This document shows positions 34,637 to 43,638 of a DNA stretch of 64,000 nucleotides, piece after piece (the first letter of the stretch is position 1; every line of letters starts with the position of its first letter). This stretch comes from Halalkalicoccus paucihalophilus (GTDB lineage Archaea > Halobacteriota > Halobacteria > Halobacteriales > Halalkalicoccaceae): the NCBI RefSeq assembly GCF_001593955.1, contig NZ_LTAZ01000012.1:62001-126000 (forward strand), in the 5' to 3' direction. Both the position numbers and the translations under genes were made by a program. The notes under the pieces are model-generated. The model saw nothing but the letters and a program-made list of their open reading frames with translations. It did not search any database and was not told the DNA's origin.

Positions 34637-35454
34637 ACACGCTTGCGCCGATAGTGGACCTGCTCGGGCAATTTCAGGATCCCGTTGTTTGGACCGGGCT
34701 AGCGCAGGTTTTCGTCGCGAGTCTGCTCGCAGTCGTTGTTGTCGGCATCTCCCGCTATCGAGAACTGGCACTCGAACGTGAACTTGGGATCGCACTGGTC
34801 AGAGGGCTGATCCAGATCGTCGCCATGGGCTCGATCGTTGGGATCTTACTGACCGTGGATCTCGTCTGGAGTGGTGTCATTCTGCTTGGAATGATGGGTG
34901 GGGCGACGTGGATTTCGAAGAATCGCGGTGAAGGACTTCCCGGCGTCGTTCGGGTCTCGTTTCTCGCTATCGTCTTCGGATCGGGGCTGGTGATCGTGAC
35001 GATGACGCTCGCAGGGGCGATCGAGGCTAATGTAAGAAACCTCGTTCCCGTCGGGAGTATGATCATCGCAAATGCGATGCAGATCAACTCACTTGCGCTT
35101 GATCGATTCAAAAGCGAGATCAACGCGAACCGCGAGACAATCGAGGCTGAACTTGCGCTTGGTGCCTCCCCCACAGCTGTCATCTCGCGACACGTCGAGA
35201 CGGGGGTCCGTGCCTCGCTTATCCCCGTGGTCGACTCACTAAAGAGTCTCGGCTGGGTGTGGATTCCAGGGATCATGGCCGGCATGATCCTTGCCGGAGA
35301 GAACCCAATCTATGCCGCGCTCTATCAGTTCGTCATCATGGCAATGATCTTTGGTGCCGGCGGACTGACCAGCATGACCAGCAGCCTCCTCATCGGAAAC
35401 TACGTCTTCACCGAGGCCGACCAGCTCAAAGCGATCGATGACGCAGACGAGTAG
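34633..35454 (+). CDS. fetB: ABC permease, FetB/UPF0014 family
   Basis: A 273-residue membrane protein with about seven spans, partner of the ATPase before it. Family hallmarks: LERELGIALVRGLIQI, ALGASPTAVISRHVETGVRA, and SLGWVWIPGIMAGMILAGEN. It starts at GTG 34633 inside the fetA stop. Probably exports ferrous iron with FetA, inferred from E. coli; metal specificity is not visible in sequence. Confidence 0.9.
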   Translation: MNTLAPIVDLLGQFQDPVVWTGLAQVFVASLLAVVVVGISRYRELALERELGIALVRGLIQIVAMGSIVGILLTVDLVWSGVILLGMMGGATWISKNRGEGLPGVVRVSFLAIVFGSGLVIVTMTLAGAIEANVRNLVPVGSMIIANAMQINSLALDRFKSEINANRETIEAELALGASPTAVISRHVETGVRASLIPVVDSLKSLGWVWIPGIMAGMILAGENPIYAALYQFVIMAMIFGAGGLTSMTSSLLIGNYVFTEADQLKAIDDADE

Positions 35455-35469
35455 TTTCGAGGCGAGCTA

Positions 35470-35620
35470 TACCCTTGAGGAATCCCGTGCTTGACAGCAT
35501 GGGGTCCGTCACTCTTTGCACAAAGTAGGGTTATGCACTGAAACCGACGGCCACGGCCGGAATCCCCTTGAAGGGAAGCCCAGCCGTTCACGGCAGGAAG
35601 GATGTCACTCAGAGAGACTC
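35470..35620. mobile_element. Probable right-end remnants of tnpB-type elements
   Basis: After fetB, GGAATCCCGTGCTTGACAGC with its pairing GGGGTCCGTCAC (35480-35513) and GGAATCCCCTTGAAGGGAAG then a GCCG-ttca-CGGC hairpin and AGGAAGGATGTCAC (35559-35611) resemble haloarchaeal IS1341/IS605-type right ends, compare 10480-10511. No transposase sequence remains. They may now serve as a transcription end for fetAB. Confidence 0.4.
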
Positions 35621-35664
35621 GTTCTTGATCTGGGAGATCTGGGGAAACTGCTCATAGCGATGTG

Positions 35665-36087
35665 CTATCGAGCGATTGTTACCGTCAGCGGTGAATTCCG
35701 GATCACTGTTTCAGCGACACTCCCAACGACGATCCGTGAGAGACCTGAACGGCCATGGCTCCCCATGATAATATGATCGATGTTGTTCTCTTGGGCATAT
35801 TCGACGATTACCTCGCCTGGAGTACCGACTTGAACGGCAGTTTGAATGGTCATATCGTAGTCGGCAGCGTGATTTTTAGCCTGCTGGAACAGTTCTTCAG
35901 CTTCTTCACGCTGAGCGTCATTGAGACTTTCAGCCCCACTAGCTTGAACCCCACTATAGGCACGATTTGTCGAATCAAGGACGTTGAGGACGGTGATTTC
36001 GGCATCAGGATTCTCCTCTAAGGCACGTTCGAGTGCTGTCTTTGATGCATCCGACCCGTCATATGGGACGAGGATTCGCTGATCCAT
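35665..36087 (-). CDS. Universal stress protein (UspA family)
   Basis: A 140-residue UspA protein: MDQRILVPYDGSDASKTALE at the start and IIMGSHGRSGLSRIVVGSVA then VIRNSPLTVTIAR at the end, so the G-2x-G-9x-G(S/V) ATP-binding pattern is complete. It probably binds ATP and modulates stress survival. It is monocistronic and convergent with the IS-end remnant after fetB. Confidence 0.93.
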   Translation of the reverse strand: MDQRILVPYDGSDASKTALERALEENPDAEITVLNVLDSTNRAYSGVQASGAESLNDAQREEAEELFQQAKNHAADYDMTIQTAVQVGTPGEVIVEYAQENNIDHIIMGSHGRSGLSRIVVGSVAETVIRNSPLTVTIAR

Positions 36088-36359
36088 ACTGGAAATCTAT
36101 GGTTCGAGCATAAGAGTCTATGGTCGATATCAAGCTTGCTTGGCTTGGAGTTGCCACTTCAGCAGGAAATGGTCAATAACATTGGTTGCCCTAATTTGAG
36201 GCCACCAGATCGACGAGAAGTTGCCGAGCAATAGTTCTCAGATATGAAGCAAGCATTAGGTTCAACAGCTATCTTCCAGCCGTCGGTAGCCTGTTTCTGT
36301 TACAAGGCCCTGTCGATTGAATTGAACAGGCTTTACACGACGAGCGGTTGAAAGCAAAC

Positions 36360-36860
36360 ATGGTACGGCAGAGAGTCGGAACAAGTCTGTATGCGGGCTT
36401 TTTGTTTACTGTCTTAGGACTTGTTGCCTGGGCAAGCGGACAGCCGTTTGTTTTTCCCAGTCTTGGTCCGTCAGCGTTTATTCTTGCATTCGATCGACGG
36501 GGTGAGCGTACCCGAACCTATCGTATCGTTGGAAGCCATCTTATTGGCGGTGTCGTAGGACTAACAGCTTATACAGTTTTCGCGGCTGGTATCTCAATCA
36601 CAGCGACTCATGCTGCATTTTCGCCTGATGGACTCCGCCTTGCAGGGAGTGGAGTTCTCTCCATTATCGTGACGAGCTGGGGGATGATTGCAACGGATAC
36701 CAATCATGCGCCAGCGTGCGCAACGACATTGATTGTCTCGCTAGGGCTACTCTCGACGCCTCTGCAAGTTGCGATTATCGTTATCAGTGTCGTTATCCTT
36801 GTGGAAGTCCACGCAATCGTCCTCCATTTCTTTGAGCGAGTGACTAGTGATTCACAGTAG
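36360..36860 (+). CDS. HPP-family membrane protein
   Basis: A 166-residue protein with four to five spans. The HPP family pattern is seen in FVFPSLGPSAFILAFD near the N-terminus, IVGSHLIGGVVGL, and NHAPACATTLIVSLGLLSTP where H-P-P is replaced by HAPA. HPP proteins of cyanobacteria transport nitrite in chloroplasts and membranes; the haloarchaeal function is unknown. The ATG at 36360 (MVRQRVGTS) is preferred over 36348. Confidence 0.8.
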   Translation: MVRQRVGTSLYAGFLFTVLGLVAWASGQPFVFPSLGPSAFILAFDRRGERTRTYRIVGSHLIGGVVGLTAYTVFAAGISITATHAAFSPDGLRLAGSGVLSIIVTSWGMIATDTNHAPACATTLIVSLGLLSTPLQVAIIVISVVILVEVHAIVLHFFERVTSDSQ

Positions 36861-36987
36861 ATCTGTTCTCACAGCACGCCCGAAAGTTGATGAGTACGTC
36901 CGTCACTAGGTGATTCCAACGAAGGACCGCTACACGCTCCATGTGAGCCGTTGAAATCATAGGAGACTTCACGACGACGATACCACT

Positions 36988-37353
36988 ATGCGTGATACTT
37001 CCAAAAGAGACCGGACGAAGTTGAGACAGACATCCACCCCAGTATCCTTTGAGAAATTATCTGGGCGTTGCAAAACCGGGAGTGAGACGTGCAGTTCTGT
37101 ACGTCGGTGTGTCGCCCAGTCGTTCGAGGAAACGCTCCGGGAAACACTGTGTAAAGCAATCCAGAACGGATACGACGGGGTTGATATTTCTCATATTGAA
37201 ATGGAAGGACTCTCTACACACTCCAAATTGGATGTCTGGCGAGTCAACAGGTGGTCCGATGAATCCGAGCAATTCGATCAGTACTACCGCAGGTATGACT
37301 TTCGCTACTACGATCGGGAGCGGCTTCGCCAAGAGATCCAGTATCGGGACTGA
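36988..37353 (+). CDS. Hypothetical protein
   Basis: A 121-residue protein that was not recognised. The N-terminal 45 residues are basic and irregular. Residues 46-121 (SFEETLRETLCKAIQNGYDG; VWRVNRWSDESEQFDQYYRR; YDFRYYDRERLRQEIQYRD) have the acidic, tyrosine-rich character of a real haloarchaeal protein. An overlapping frame at 37049-37390 looks less convincing. The true start may be internal. Confidence 0.4.
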   Translation: MRDTSKRDRTKLRQTSTPVSFEKLSGRCKTGSETCSSVRRCVAQSFEETLRETLCKAIQNGYDGVDISHIEMEGLSTHSKLDVWRVNRWSDESEQFDQYYRRYDFRYYDRERLRQEIQYRD

Positions 37354-37367
37354 CCGTCTGTATTCGA

Positions 37368-37691
37368 CTAATGGAAGAATTGCCGATTAGGGACATGAAT
37401 GGACTCTGGATCAACACCTAAAAACGTTTGATCAACTGGATTTACCCGACCAAGGACAAGCCAACTGGTCGTTCCTTCAGTTCCGCATGCGATACATCGA
37501 CCTGTAAACTGAGCTTCGATATTTGGTGGATCAACACCGATCTCAGCGATACCTTCGGCAAGAAAGTCAGTTACTTCACACGCACAAAGGTCTGATTCGG
37601 CGAGCGGCCAGAGATCACTTATGCCGAATTCACGCGTTCCATTTATGCTGAGCCACGCACCTCGATCTACTGTCTGGATCGACGTTACCAT
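37368..37691 (-). CDS. Hypothetical haloarchaeal protein with paired cysteines
   Basis: A 107-residue acidic protein, not recognised by name. LAESDLCACEVTDFLAEGIA and FTGRCIACGTEGTTSWLVLG hold four cysteines in two CxC/CxxC pairs, suggesting one zinc site. The gene is convergent with 36988-37353 (14 bp apart). Composition is typical for haloarchaeal soluble proteins. Confidence 0.65.
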   Translation of the reverse strand: MVTSIQTVDRGAWLSINGTREFGISDLWPLAESDLCACEVTDFLAEGIAEIGVDPPNIEAQFTGRCIACGTEGTTSWLVLGRVNPVDQTFLGVDPESIHVPNRQFFH

Positions 37692-38157
37692 AGATACAGA
37701 TTCGATCGATCGATACTGAGTGTGTCGCCGAATACGATACTCGCCGTAAACACGGTTTCCCGATCAGGAGTACTTATAATGAGATACTCAGTACGATTCT
37801 GTGCATTCATCGTAGATCAAGATTGAATACCGCTTTTTCAATTGCCCAACCAGCTAGTCACCCCGTATCGTCGGCACACTCATCACACAACGGTCGGTAG
37901 CAGACGGGACTGTGTGTCGTCTGGAAGTGATGTCTCTTGCCCGCAAGCGAAGCAGGGTGCCGTTTCTTGCAGCTCGCTTGCTGATGTATTGCGATCGGAT
38001 TGGACCATTAGGGATCGCTCTACGGGTACGTAGACAAGACACTTAGCCTATTGGCTCAGCGTAACTGGACTGCTCTGGTCCGAGCAGCATCGGAAATAAT
38101 CCAGGATATGTGGTTATATTATCAAAACTGTATTAGGACACGCGAGTGTAGCCAACG
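37692..38157. other. Intergenic region around the zinc-ribbon remnant
   Basis: Apart from the frameshifted zinc-ribbon remnant at 37858-38008, no gene is seen. AT-rich sequence at 38095-38125 (gttatattatc) may be the promoter of the haemoglobin gene. Confidence 0.4.
37858..38008 (-). pseudogene. Small zinc-ribbon protein with a frameshift
   Basis: From ATG 38008 the frame reads MVQSDRNTSASELQETAPCF then ACGQETSLPDDTQSR, and at about 37897 the second half of a zinc ribbon continues in another frame as YRPLCDECADDTG with a stop at 37858-37860. The two CxxC pairs (CFAC and CDEC) would form one zinc site in a protein of about 50 residues. The frameshift suggests decay, unless it is a sequencing error. 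Its own frame stops at 37883. Confidence 0.45.
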
Positions 38158-38529
38158 GTGTCGATGAGTACTGACGAACCACTGTTCGATCGCTTGGGTG
38201 GTCAAGACGCTATTGAAACCGTCGTGGACGATTTCTATGAACGGGTTTTAAATGATGGGCAAGTTGCGCACCATTTCGAGAAGACGGATACGACCGCGCT
38301 CCGAGCCCACCAGGCGCAGTTCATCTCGGCTGTAACTGGTGGCCCGGTTGACTACGATGGTGCCGATATGTACGACGCACATGAAGGGATGGGGATCACA
38401 GATGACGAATTCGATGCCGTTGCAGAGCATTTAGAGACTGCTCTCGAGATAAACGATGTTCCCGAATCTGATCGCCAGCAGGTTCTGATAGAGATCGATA
38501 GCTATCGGTCAGATATTGTCGGCGCATAA
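38158..38529 (+). CDS. Truncated haemoglobin (group I type)
   Basis: A 121- to 123-residue 2-on-2 haemoglobin. FDRLGGQDAIETVVDDFYER and VLNDGQVAHHFEKTD are the helix A-B-E start, LRAHQAQFISAVTGGP follows, and the proximal histidine is in YDAHEGMGITDDEFDAVAEH. Such proteins bind oxygen or nitric oxide and may detoxify NO. GTG 38158 or ATG 38164 can start the protein. Monocistronic. Confidence 0.92.
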   Translation: MSMSTDEPLFDRLGGQDAIETVVDDFYERVLNDGQVAHHFEKTDTTALRAHQAQFISAVTGGPVDYDGADMYDAHEGMGITDDEFDAVAEHLETALEINDVPESDRQQVLIEIDSYRSDIVGA

Positions 38530-39055
38530 GATTCATCTGCGGTGACGAAAAGAGGAAGAAGGAAATTGTTTCTGCTACAGCTTGACTGGTTCCTTCAGCG
38601 TCCCTTCATCGTCATCTGTTGTTCAGAGTAGCATATCCCGAGAGAGTCTCTAGAGTCATCACCAGCCGTTTATAGGACATCCCATAGTAGTCGTACCATC
38701 TGAACGACTGGTTGCGTGATGCTTCGGCGTGCTCGTCCTCGCGTTTTCCCCACCGTTCCAGTGATTCGGCCTCCTATTGGGACTGAGTATCGTCTCACGT
38801 TCATCACCTGTTTAACCATGCTACTATGCTTGCTCATGATCCGAGATCAATTGCTTGAGTGGGTATCTCATCGCGGACGCTTTATTTGAGTATACATCAA
38901 TCGACGAACATTACTCCCCTTATCATAAGTGAATACCGTACTGCTTGCGTGTGCTCTTTCTAGATGAGGAGTCGATCCGGGACTAACTGTTGATCGAATG
39001 GATAACTAGTATGGCCGGTTGTGGGTTGGGAGATAGCTTAGACGTATCAACCGGT
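38530..39055. other. Intergenic region with a dispersed repeat
   Basis: No gene recognised. Sequence at about 38650-38705 (TCACCAGCCGTTTATAGGAC and following) resembles 53970-54025 (TCACCAGCCGTTCACGGAAT and following), including a nearby GTACC. It may be the worn end of an insertion element. Confidence 0.35.
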
Positions 39056-39346
39056 ATGGACTCCAGACAGTACGGAACGATCACACTATTCATTGGGCTC
39101 GCAGCTGCGTAGGGATCGCCGTTCGTCGCGATTAACGCTGGACTTGAGTACTTCCCGCTGATTCTCTACGCGGCGCTTCGGTTCGAGCTCGCGATCAGCG
39201 ATATGCTCCGGGAGCGCACAGATCCGTTCGAGTGGCGGTTTGGTGCCATGTTCATGAAAACCGGAATGGTCCTAGTCTCGGTATCCTCGGTGCTTGTCTC
39301 CTGGGACGTTACTTCAAGTTCGTCGGCCTGTGCTTCGACACAGTAA
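39056..39346 (+). pseudogene. EamA/DMT-type transporter remnant with in-frame amber stop
   Basis: From ATG 39056 the frame reads MDSRQYGTITLFIGLAAA, stop TAG (39110-39112), then GSPFVAINAGLEYFPLILYA. The stop sits where the family has tryptophan (AAxWGSxF), a single base change from TGG. Similarity weakens after LRFEL and later text (FGAMFMKTGMVLVSVSSVLV) resembles the protein's last span, so a large internal deletion is likely. EamA proteins export metabolites; this copy cannot. Confidence 0.7.
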
Positions 39347-39647
39347 TCCGACCGTGAACGGCGGCGAACTCCGAGCCGGCAAAACGCTTGTACTCAGAGA
39401 GTTCTGTTTCACGTTTGTCGATGCGCTCAACCTCATCATTCGTTTGCTGAGTTGACCGAAACGCTCACAGATGGTCTTGAGCGTCAGGTTGCGTGAGTCT
39501 ATCGAAAGATCCCACCGAGGGAGTAGAACTACTAATCAAACAAGACCCAATATACGGGTCACTCTCCGATTACCACTATCGAAGAGTAGTGAGGCGGCCT
39601 AGGCAAGGACTGAGTATAGATGTATACGACTCCATTCTTAGAATGAT
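39347..39647. other. Intergenic region before a uspA gene
   Basis: No gene is recognised in this 300-bp stretch. A minus- or plus-strand short frame (LREFCFTFVDALNLIIRLLS, about 39400-39455) ends without a start and was not identified. Confidence 0.35.
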
Positions 39648-40067
39648 ATGGTGTACCATGTCTTGGTTCCAATGAACGACTCCGAGATGGCTACGAAGGC
39701 TCTCGAATTTGCGCTTGAAACGTACACTGGTGCCGAGTTTACGGTCCTCAACGTTATCGGTGTCCCGACGTGGTACATGGGAAGCGCCACTGGGTTGGTG
39801 CTTTCAAGCGATCTCCCAGAGGCGGCTCAAGCTCAAGCGGAAAGCGTCTTCAAGGCGGCTCGTGAAGTGGCTAACAGACACGACGTCGAAATCACAACCA
39901 TCATTGATGTGGGCAACCCATCGCGAGCGATCACTAAGCGAGCTGAAGGCTTCGATATCGTCGTCATTGGGGGCCACGAACGCGAGCTTTCGTCACGGTT
40001 ACTGATCGGAAACGTCGCTGCAACGGTCACTCGCCAATCGCCAGTGCCAGTGACGGTTGTTGGATAA
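39648..40067 (+). CDS. Universal stress protein (UspA family)
   Basis: A 139-residue UspA protein starting MVYHVLVPMNDSEMATKALE and ending VVIGGHERELSSRLLIGNVA then VTRQSPVPVTVVG. In the ATP-binding loop the second glycine of GxxG is replaced (GGHERELSSRLLIG), so nucleotide binding may be altered. Starts at ATG 39648. Third UspA gene of the window. Confidence 0.9.
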   Translation: MVYHVLVPMNDSEMATKALEFALETYTGAEFTVLNVIGVPTWYMGSATGLVLSSDLPEAAQAQAESVFKAAREVANRHDVEITTIIDVGNPSRAITKRAEGFDIVVIGGHERELSSRLLIGNVAATVTRQSPVPVTVVG

Positions 40068-40462
40068 TCAATAGTCTTGTAACACGCGAGACGGCGCCTC
40101 ACTACTGTCCGTTCGCGCTGCTCATGAGGAGAGCGCTATAGTTCTCGTCCTATAACTCTATGAGCTGGGAACCAGACTCAGATATCCTTTCCTTGGACAG
40201 CTACGATACTGCATATACTAGTCGGGTGGACACTATCGATTATTGGCACACTTGAGCAGCAAAATCAGCTAGAAACACTTCTCAGCGAATAATAGAACAG
40301 CTCCTACGTTGTGATTAACGCGCAGATATTGTTTTAGTCCGGTTCTGAGCACATTCTTGATCATGAACTCACAGGCAGCATACGTGAGTCTGCTCAGCCA
40401 GTGCAAGCAAGAAGTACAAATACCAGAGGAGCCAAATATATACCAATAGAAGGATTTTCGAA
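40068..40462. other. Intergenic region, AT-rich, no gene seen
   Basis: About 400 bp with no recognised coding sequence. Stop codons are frequent in all frames. The last 40 bp, rich in A and T, probably hold the promoter of the small zinc-ribbon gene that follows. Confidence 0.4.
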
Positions 40463-40609
40463 ATGACATACGATAGACGGAATCCAGACTGTGAACCATG
40501 GCAATACGCCTGTCAACGCTGCGGAACTCCATATAAAGCAAAACCGAAACTTTGCTATAACTGTAATGAAGCAACTGTTGTCCCGATTACACACGTGAGT
40601 CGCGAGTGA
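40463..40609 (+). CDS. Small zinc-ribbon protein (48 aa)
   Basis: An intact 48-residue gene below usual size limits. MTYDRRNPDCEPWQYACQRC then GTPYKAKPKLCYNCNEATVV gives the ligand set CQRC and CYNC, 14 residues apart, typical of one-zinc haloarchaeal microproteins. No promoter was verified. Such small proteins often regulate or chaperone; no partner can be inferred here. The tnpB pseudogene follows 180 bp downstream. Confidence 0.7.
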   Translation: MTYDRRNPDCEPWQYACQRCGTPYKAKPKLCYNCNEATVVPITHVSRE

Positions 40610-40792
40610 GAATTTTTTGAGCGCCACTTCGATTTTCACACTGAGATGGGTGTCGATTTCGTTCTCCTGAAGTGGTACGTGGAGTCCCCTTCCGCAAGGA
40701 GCGAGCGAAGTGAGCGAGTAGGGAGAGGAGGAGCGCGTTCGTATCGGTTACAAACGCCAATCTGTAAGTAGCCACCGTCTCACATTGAGTAT

Positions 40793-42098
40793 GTGGCAGA
40801 CGACTACGTGCGTCGGACGGCAATCACTCGTCTTGAGGTGACAGACGAACAATGGGACCTCCTCGAAGACATTATCTCCGAATGGAAACGTGGATGCCAA
40901 ATCGCCACGGAATGGCATGGAGCAAGTGCAACGCTAAGAGCGACGTACAGCCCTCGCCTACGATGACGTGCGCGAATACACCGACCTCGGTAGCCAGCAC
41001 GCGATTCTCGCCACCCACCAAGCCGCACAAGCCATCACCGGCTGTATCGAACGCTGGTCAAAGGCAAGAAAGTGAGTAAGCCCACGTTCACCGCACACAC
41101 GGTGAAGTACGACACCCGAACTATGACGCTGTTTGACGACGATACGGTATCGCTCTCCACTACAGAGAGTCGAGTCCGGTGTGAACTTGCTCTCCCCGGC
41201 GCCGACGAGGGGTATCAACGGCAATACCTCAACTCAGATACGTGGAGCAGTACGGAAAGCACTCTCACCGCCCGCGGCGGCGACTACTTCTTACATATCG
41301 GCTTCCGCCGACCCAAGAACGACACCGAACGAAACACCGCCGAGGACGGAACGATCCTCGGGGTTGACCTCGGTATTGAAAACCTCGCTGTCACCAACAC
41401 CGCCTACTTTTTCAGCGGGCGGGAGTTGACTCACAACCTCCGTGAGTTCGAGAAGGTACGCGCCGGGTTGCAACAGACCGGAACGCGAAGCGCTCACCGG
41501 ACGCTCGTACAATCGAGTGGTCGGGAACTTCGTTACATCCGTGACGTGCTACACCGAGCGTCGAACGCCATCGTAGACGAAGCACTCCGGTACGAGTGCG
41601 ACGTAATTGCCTTCGAGAACCTAACCCACATCCGCGACAGAACGGGTACGTCATGGGGTCACAAGTGGGCGTTCCGAACGCTCTACGAGCAAGTGGAATA
41701 CAAAGCCGAAGCGGTCGGTGTCTCAGTGAAGCAGGTGGGTTCGGCGTACACATCGAAGCGGTGCGTCGAGTGTGGATTCACGGTAGACGAGAATCGCCCG
41801 ACTCGTAACGACTTCCAATGCGTGAAGTGCGAGTCGGAGGCGAACGTGGATTACAACGCGGTCGTCGGATGATATCCGACGGGCAGCAACGTCGTATTGC
41901 GACGTTATGACGGCGAAGAATATCGGGATGCGCTATGTCCGTCGGGACCAACAGTCGTCTCGGCGGACGGGCAACAGTCAGCTTGCCCTGAAGTCTGGAA
42001 CTGTGACGCCGAGCGGCGGGTTCACCGCCCATCCGGAAGGGTTCGAGGCCGAGTTCATGGACAAGCCCCACTCTCCACGAGCGAACCCATCAGGGTGA
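40793..42098 (+). pseudogene. tnpB: tnpB (IS200/IS605-type RNA-guided nuclease), multiply disrupted
   Basis: From GTG 40793 the protein starts ADDYVRRTAITRLEV. Three single-base deletions are deduced by frame changes: near 40911 (before MAWSKCNAKSDVQ), near 40947 (before ALAYDDVREYTDLGS) and near 41057 (before GKKVSKPTFTAHTVK); they add to a whole codon. The region 41072-41872 is then open, with RuvC residues in GVDLGIENLAV, IAFENLTHIRD and NVDYNA and a zinc ribbon CVEC/CVKC. A 52-bp insertion at 41861 breaks the frame again; the C-terminus AKNIGMRYVRRDQQSSRRTG resumes at 41913. TnpB cuts DNA guided by RNA from the element's right end; this copy is inactive as a single protein. Confidence 0.88.
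41861..41912. repeat. 52-bp insertion of two tandem hairpins within tnpB
   Basis: Between codons for DYNA and AKNIG, which normally adjoin, lies extra DNA containing GTCGGAT-gat-ATCCGAC (41864-41880) and AACGTCG-tattg-CGACGTT (41888-41906). Both stems are 7 bp and perfect. The insertion is nine bases after the codon of the third RuvC aspartate (41849-41851). Confidence 0.7.
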
Positions 42099-42122
42099 GC
42101 GAAGTAGAGTGGGGTAGTTGAC
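42000..42122 (+). ncRNA. Putative omega (reRNA) scaffold at the tnpB right end
   Basis: The right end overlaps the tnpB C-terminal codons. CCCCACTCT (42066-42074) pairs perfectly with AGAGTGGGG (42106-42114), followed by TAGTTGAC. The same arrangement ends the remnant at 10.59 kb. In active elements the RNA from this end is bound by TnpB and the sequence just outside serves as guide; transcription here is not shown. Confidence 0.45.
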
Positions 42123-42475
42123 CAGAGCCATCGCTGACTCTCGTATCCTGCCAGAGCGCCGGCGGTCAGTTACTCGTTCGCTTTCAGGGAGTAATCTTGG
42201 GCCTTAAGTGCACTGCTAGCAGTACGGGCGATGTTGCTCGTGATTCGTGGTACTCCAAAAACGGACGAAGTGTCAGAGGCACCCGTTCGGTGAACGCCTG
42301 CCATCTGCGTGCTCATGAGCGCAGGAGGGATTGATTCTCCTCGGTCTGTCCTTGATCAACCGATAGCGGGCGTTCACTCCTCTAATCGCTCTCTATGGAA
42401 GAAAGCAGGGGGGTTGGTAGAGAAACATGTTTATGTAGTCGCCTTCACTGTGTGAATGAATCACAAGGTGAGAAT
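42123..42475. other. Intergenic region after the tnpB element
   Basis: No gene recognised. This stretch begins with what would be the guide sequence of the tnpB element. It ends with the promoter area of the HTH_10 gene (gtttatgtag near 42430 is TATA-like). Confidence 0.35.
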
Positions 42476-43138
42476 ATGAGTATCATCGCTGAATTCACCG
42501 TTCCGGCAGAACAGTTCGCACTGTATGAGACGCTGTGCCGAGCGACAAACATGGTCGTCGAGGTCGAACGCGTGGTCACGCATGGCCCCGATCGGATCAT
42601 GCCGTATTTTTGGACCTCTGGTGGAGATCGAGAGACGTTTGAAGCGGCTGCGAGAAACGACCCCTCGGTCGAGGACCTTACAAAAATCGATGAATTGGAT
42701 ACCGCAGTGTTGTATCGGGCTCACTGGATACAGGACGTCGAATCAGTCGTCTACGCCTATACGGAGACAGGAGCCATACTGCTTGATGCCACTGGGCGCA
42801 ACGAGCGATGGGAGTTGCAGCTCCGGTTCGATTCGGAAACTGACGTTGCACAGTTCAGGGACTATATTACAGAAAGCGATTTTATTCTCAACCTCACCCG
42901 ACTGTACCATCCGTCACATCCGACAACAGAGTCCTATTGTCCCCTGACAGAGATACAGCGTGAGACGCTCCTTGCCGGGCTTGAATCAGGGTACTATGAG
43001 ACGCCGCGTGAAACAACAGGGAATGAGCTCGCTGAGCACTTCGGTATCTCCTCACAAGCGATGTCGAAGCGATTCCGACGGGCACACAAGACCTTGGCGG
43101 AAAACGAGCTCGTTATCACTCCCCCGGAAGACGAGTAA
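42476..43138 (+). CDS. Bat-type HTH_10 transcriptional regulator
   Basis: A 220-residue regulator. The N-terminal 150 residues (MSIIAEFTVPAEQFALYETL; ERVVTHGPDRIMPYFWTSGG) match the input domain found in small haloarchaeal Bat-like regulators. The HTH_10 is at the C-terminus: LTEIQRETLLAGLESGYYET, then GNELAEHFGISSQAMSKRFR. ATG 42476 is chosen because upstream in-frame codons are not conserved. No obvious target gene is adjacent. Confidence 0.92.
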   Translation: MSIIAEFTVPAEQFALYETLCRATNMVVEVERVVTHGPDRIMPYFWTSGGDRETFEAAARNDPSVEDLTKIDELDTAVLYRAHWIQDVESVVYAYTETGAILLDATGRNERWELQLRFDSETDVAQFRDYITESDFILNLTRLYHPSHPTTESYCPLTEIQRETLLAGLESGYYETPRETTGNELAEHFGISSQAMSKRFRRAHKTLAENELVITPPEDE

Positions 43139-43638
43139 ATCGCCTATCGTTTATTAGCTGTCCCGTATTAACTCGCAGGCAAGCGCAGGCCTAAGTGGTT
43201 CGCTAGTAGGGTGGTTCCCTGCATTTGGACACAACAAACACGCTCATGGTCGACGTGTGGGTGTCCAAAAGGGGAGAGGGACGCAGGACGCCTCTGACAT
43301 CACCCTGTGTCCCACTCGTGGATGAGCTCCGTAGCCTCTGACAGGCTACTTTCCCCTTATGCGCTGCTGTATATAGCGTCTTAGATACCCCCATTAGATT
43401 GCCGGTTTAATTCTTATGCCGACGGAGCAGGCCGAATACCTCCGGGATTGACCCGAGGCGGTTCACTTCCAAGTATCACAGTCAAACTTGAACTCCCTAC
43501 GAGGAACATCTGCACCGATCGTGAGTGAATTCATACACTGTGTCGCACGCGTAGTACCCGATTTGCATATCAATGGTCCTGTTGAGGAAGAGAAAGATAT
43601 GTCGGCATCGCCGAATGCGCAACGCTGTCACCTGGCTA
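43139..43638. other. Intergenic region between two HTH_10 genes
   Basis: About 500 bp without a recognised gene. Frames on either strand are short and have no family features. The right part precedes the stop of the convergent sensor gene. Confidence 0.4.
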
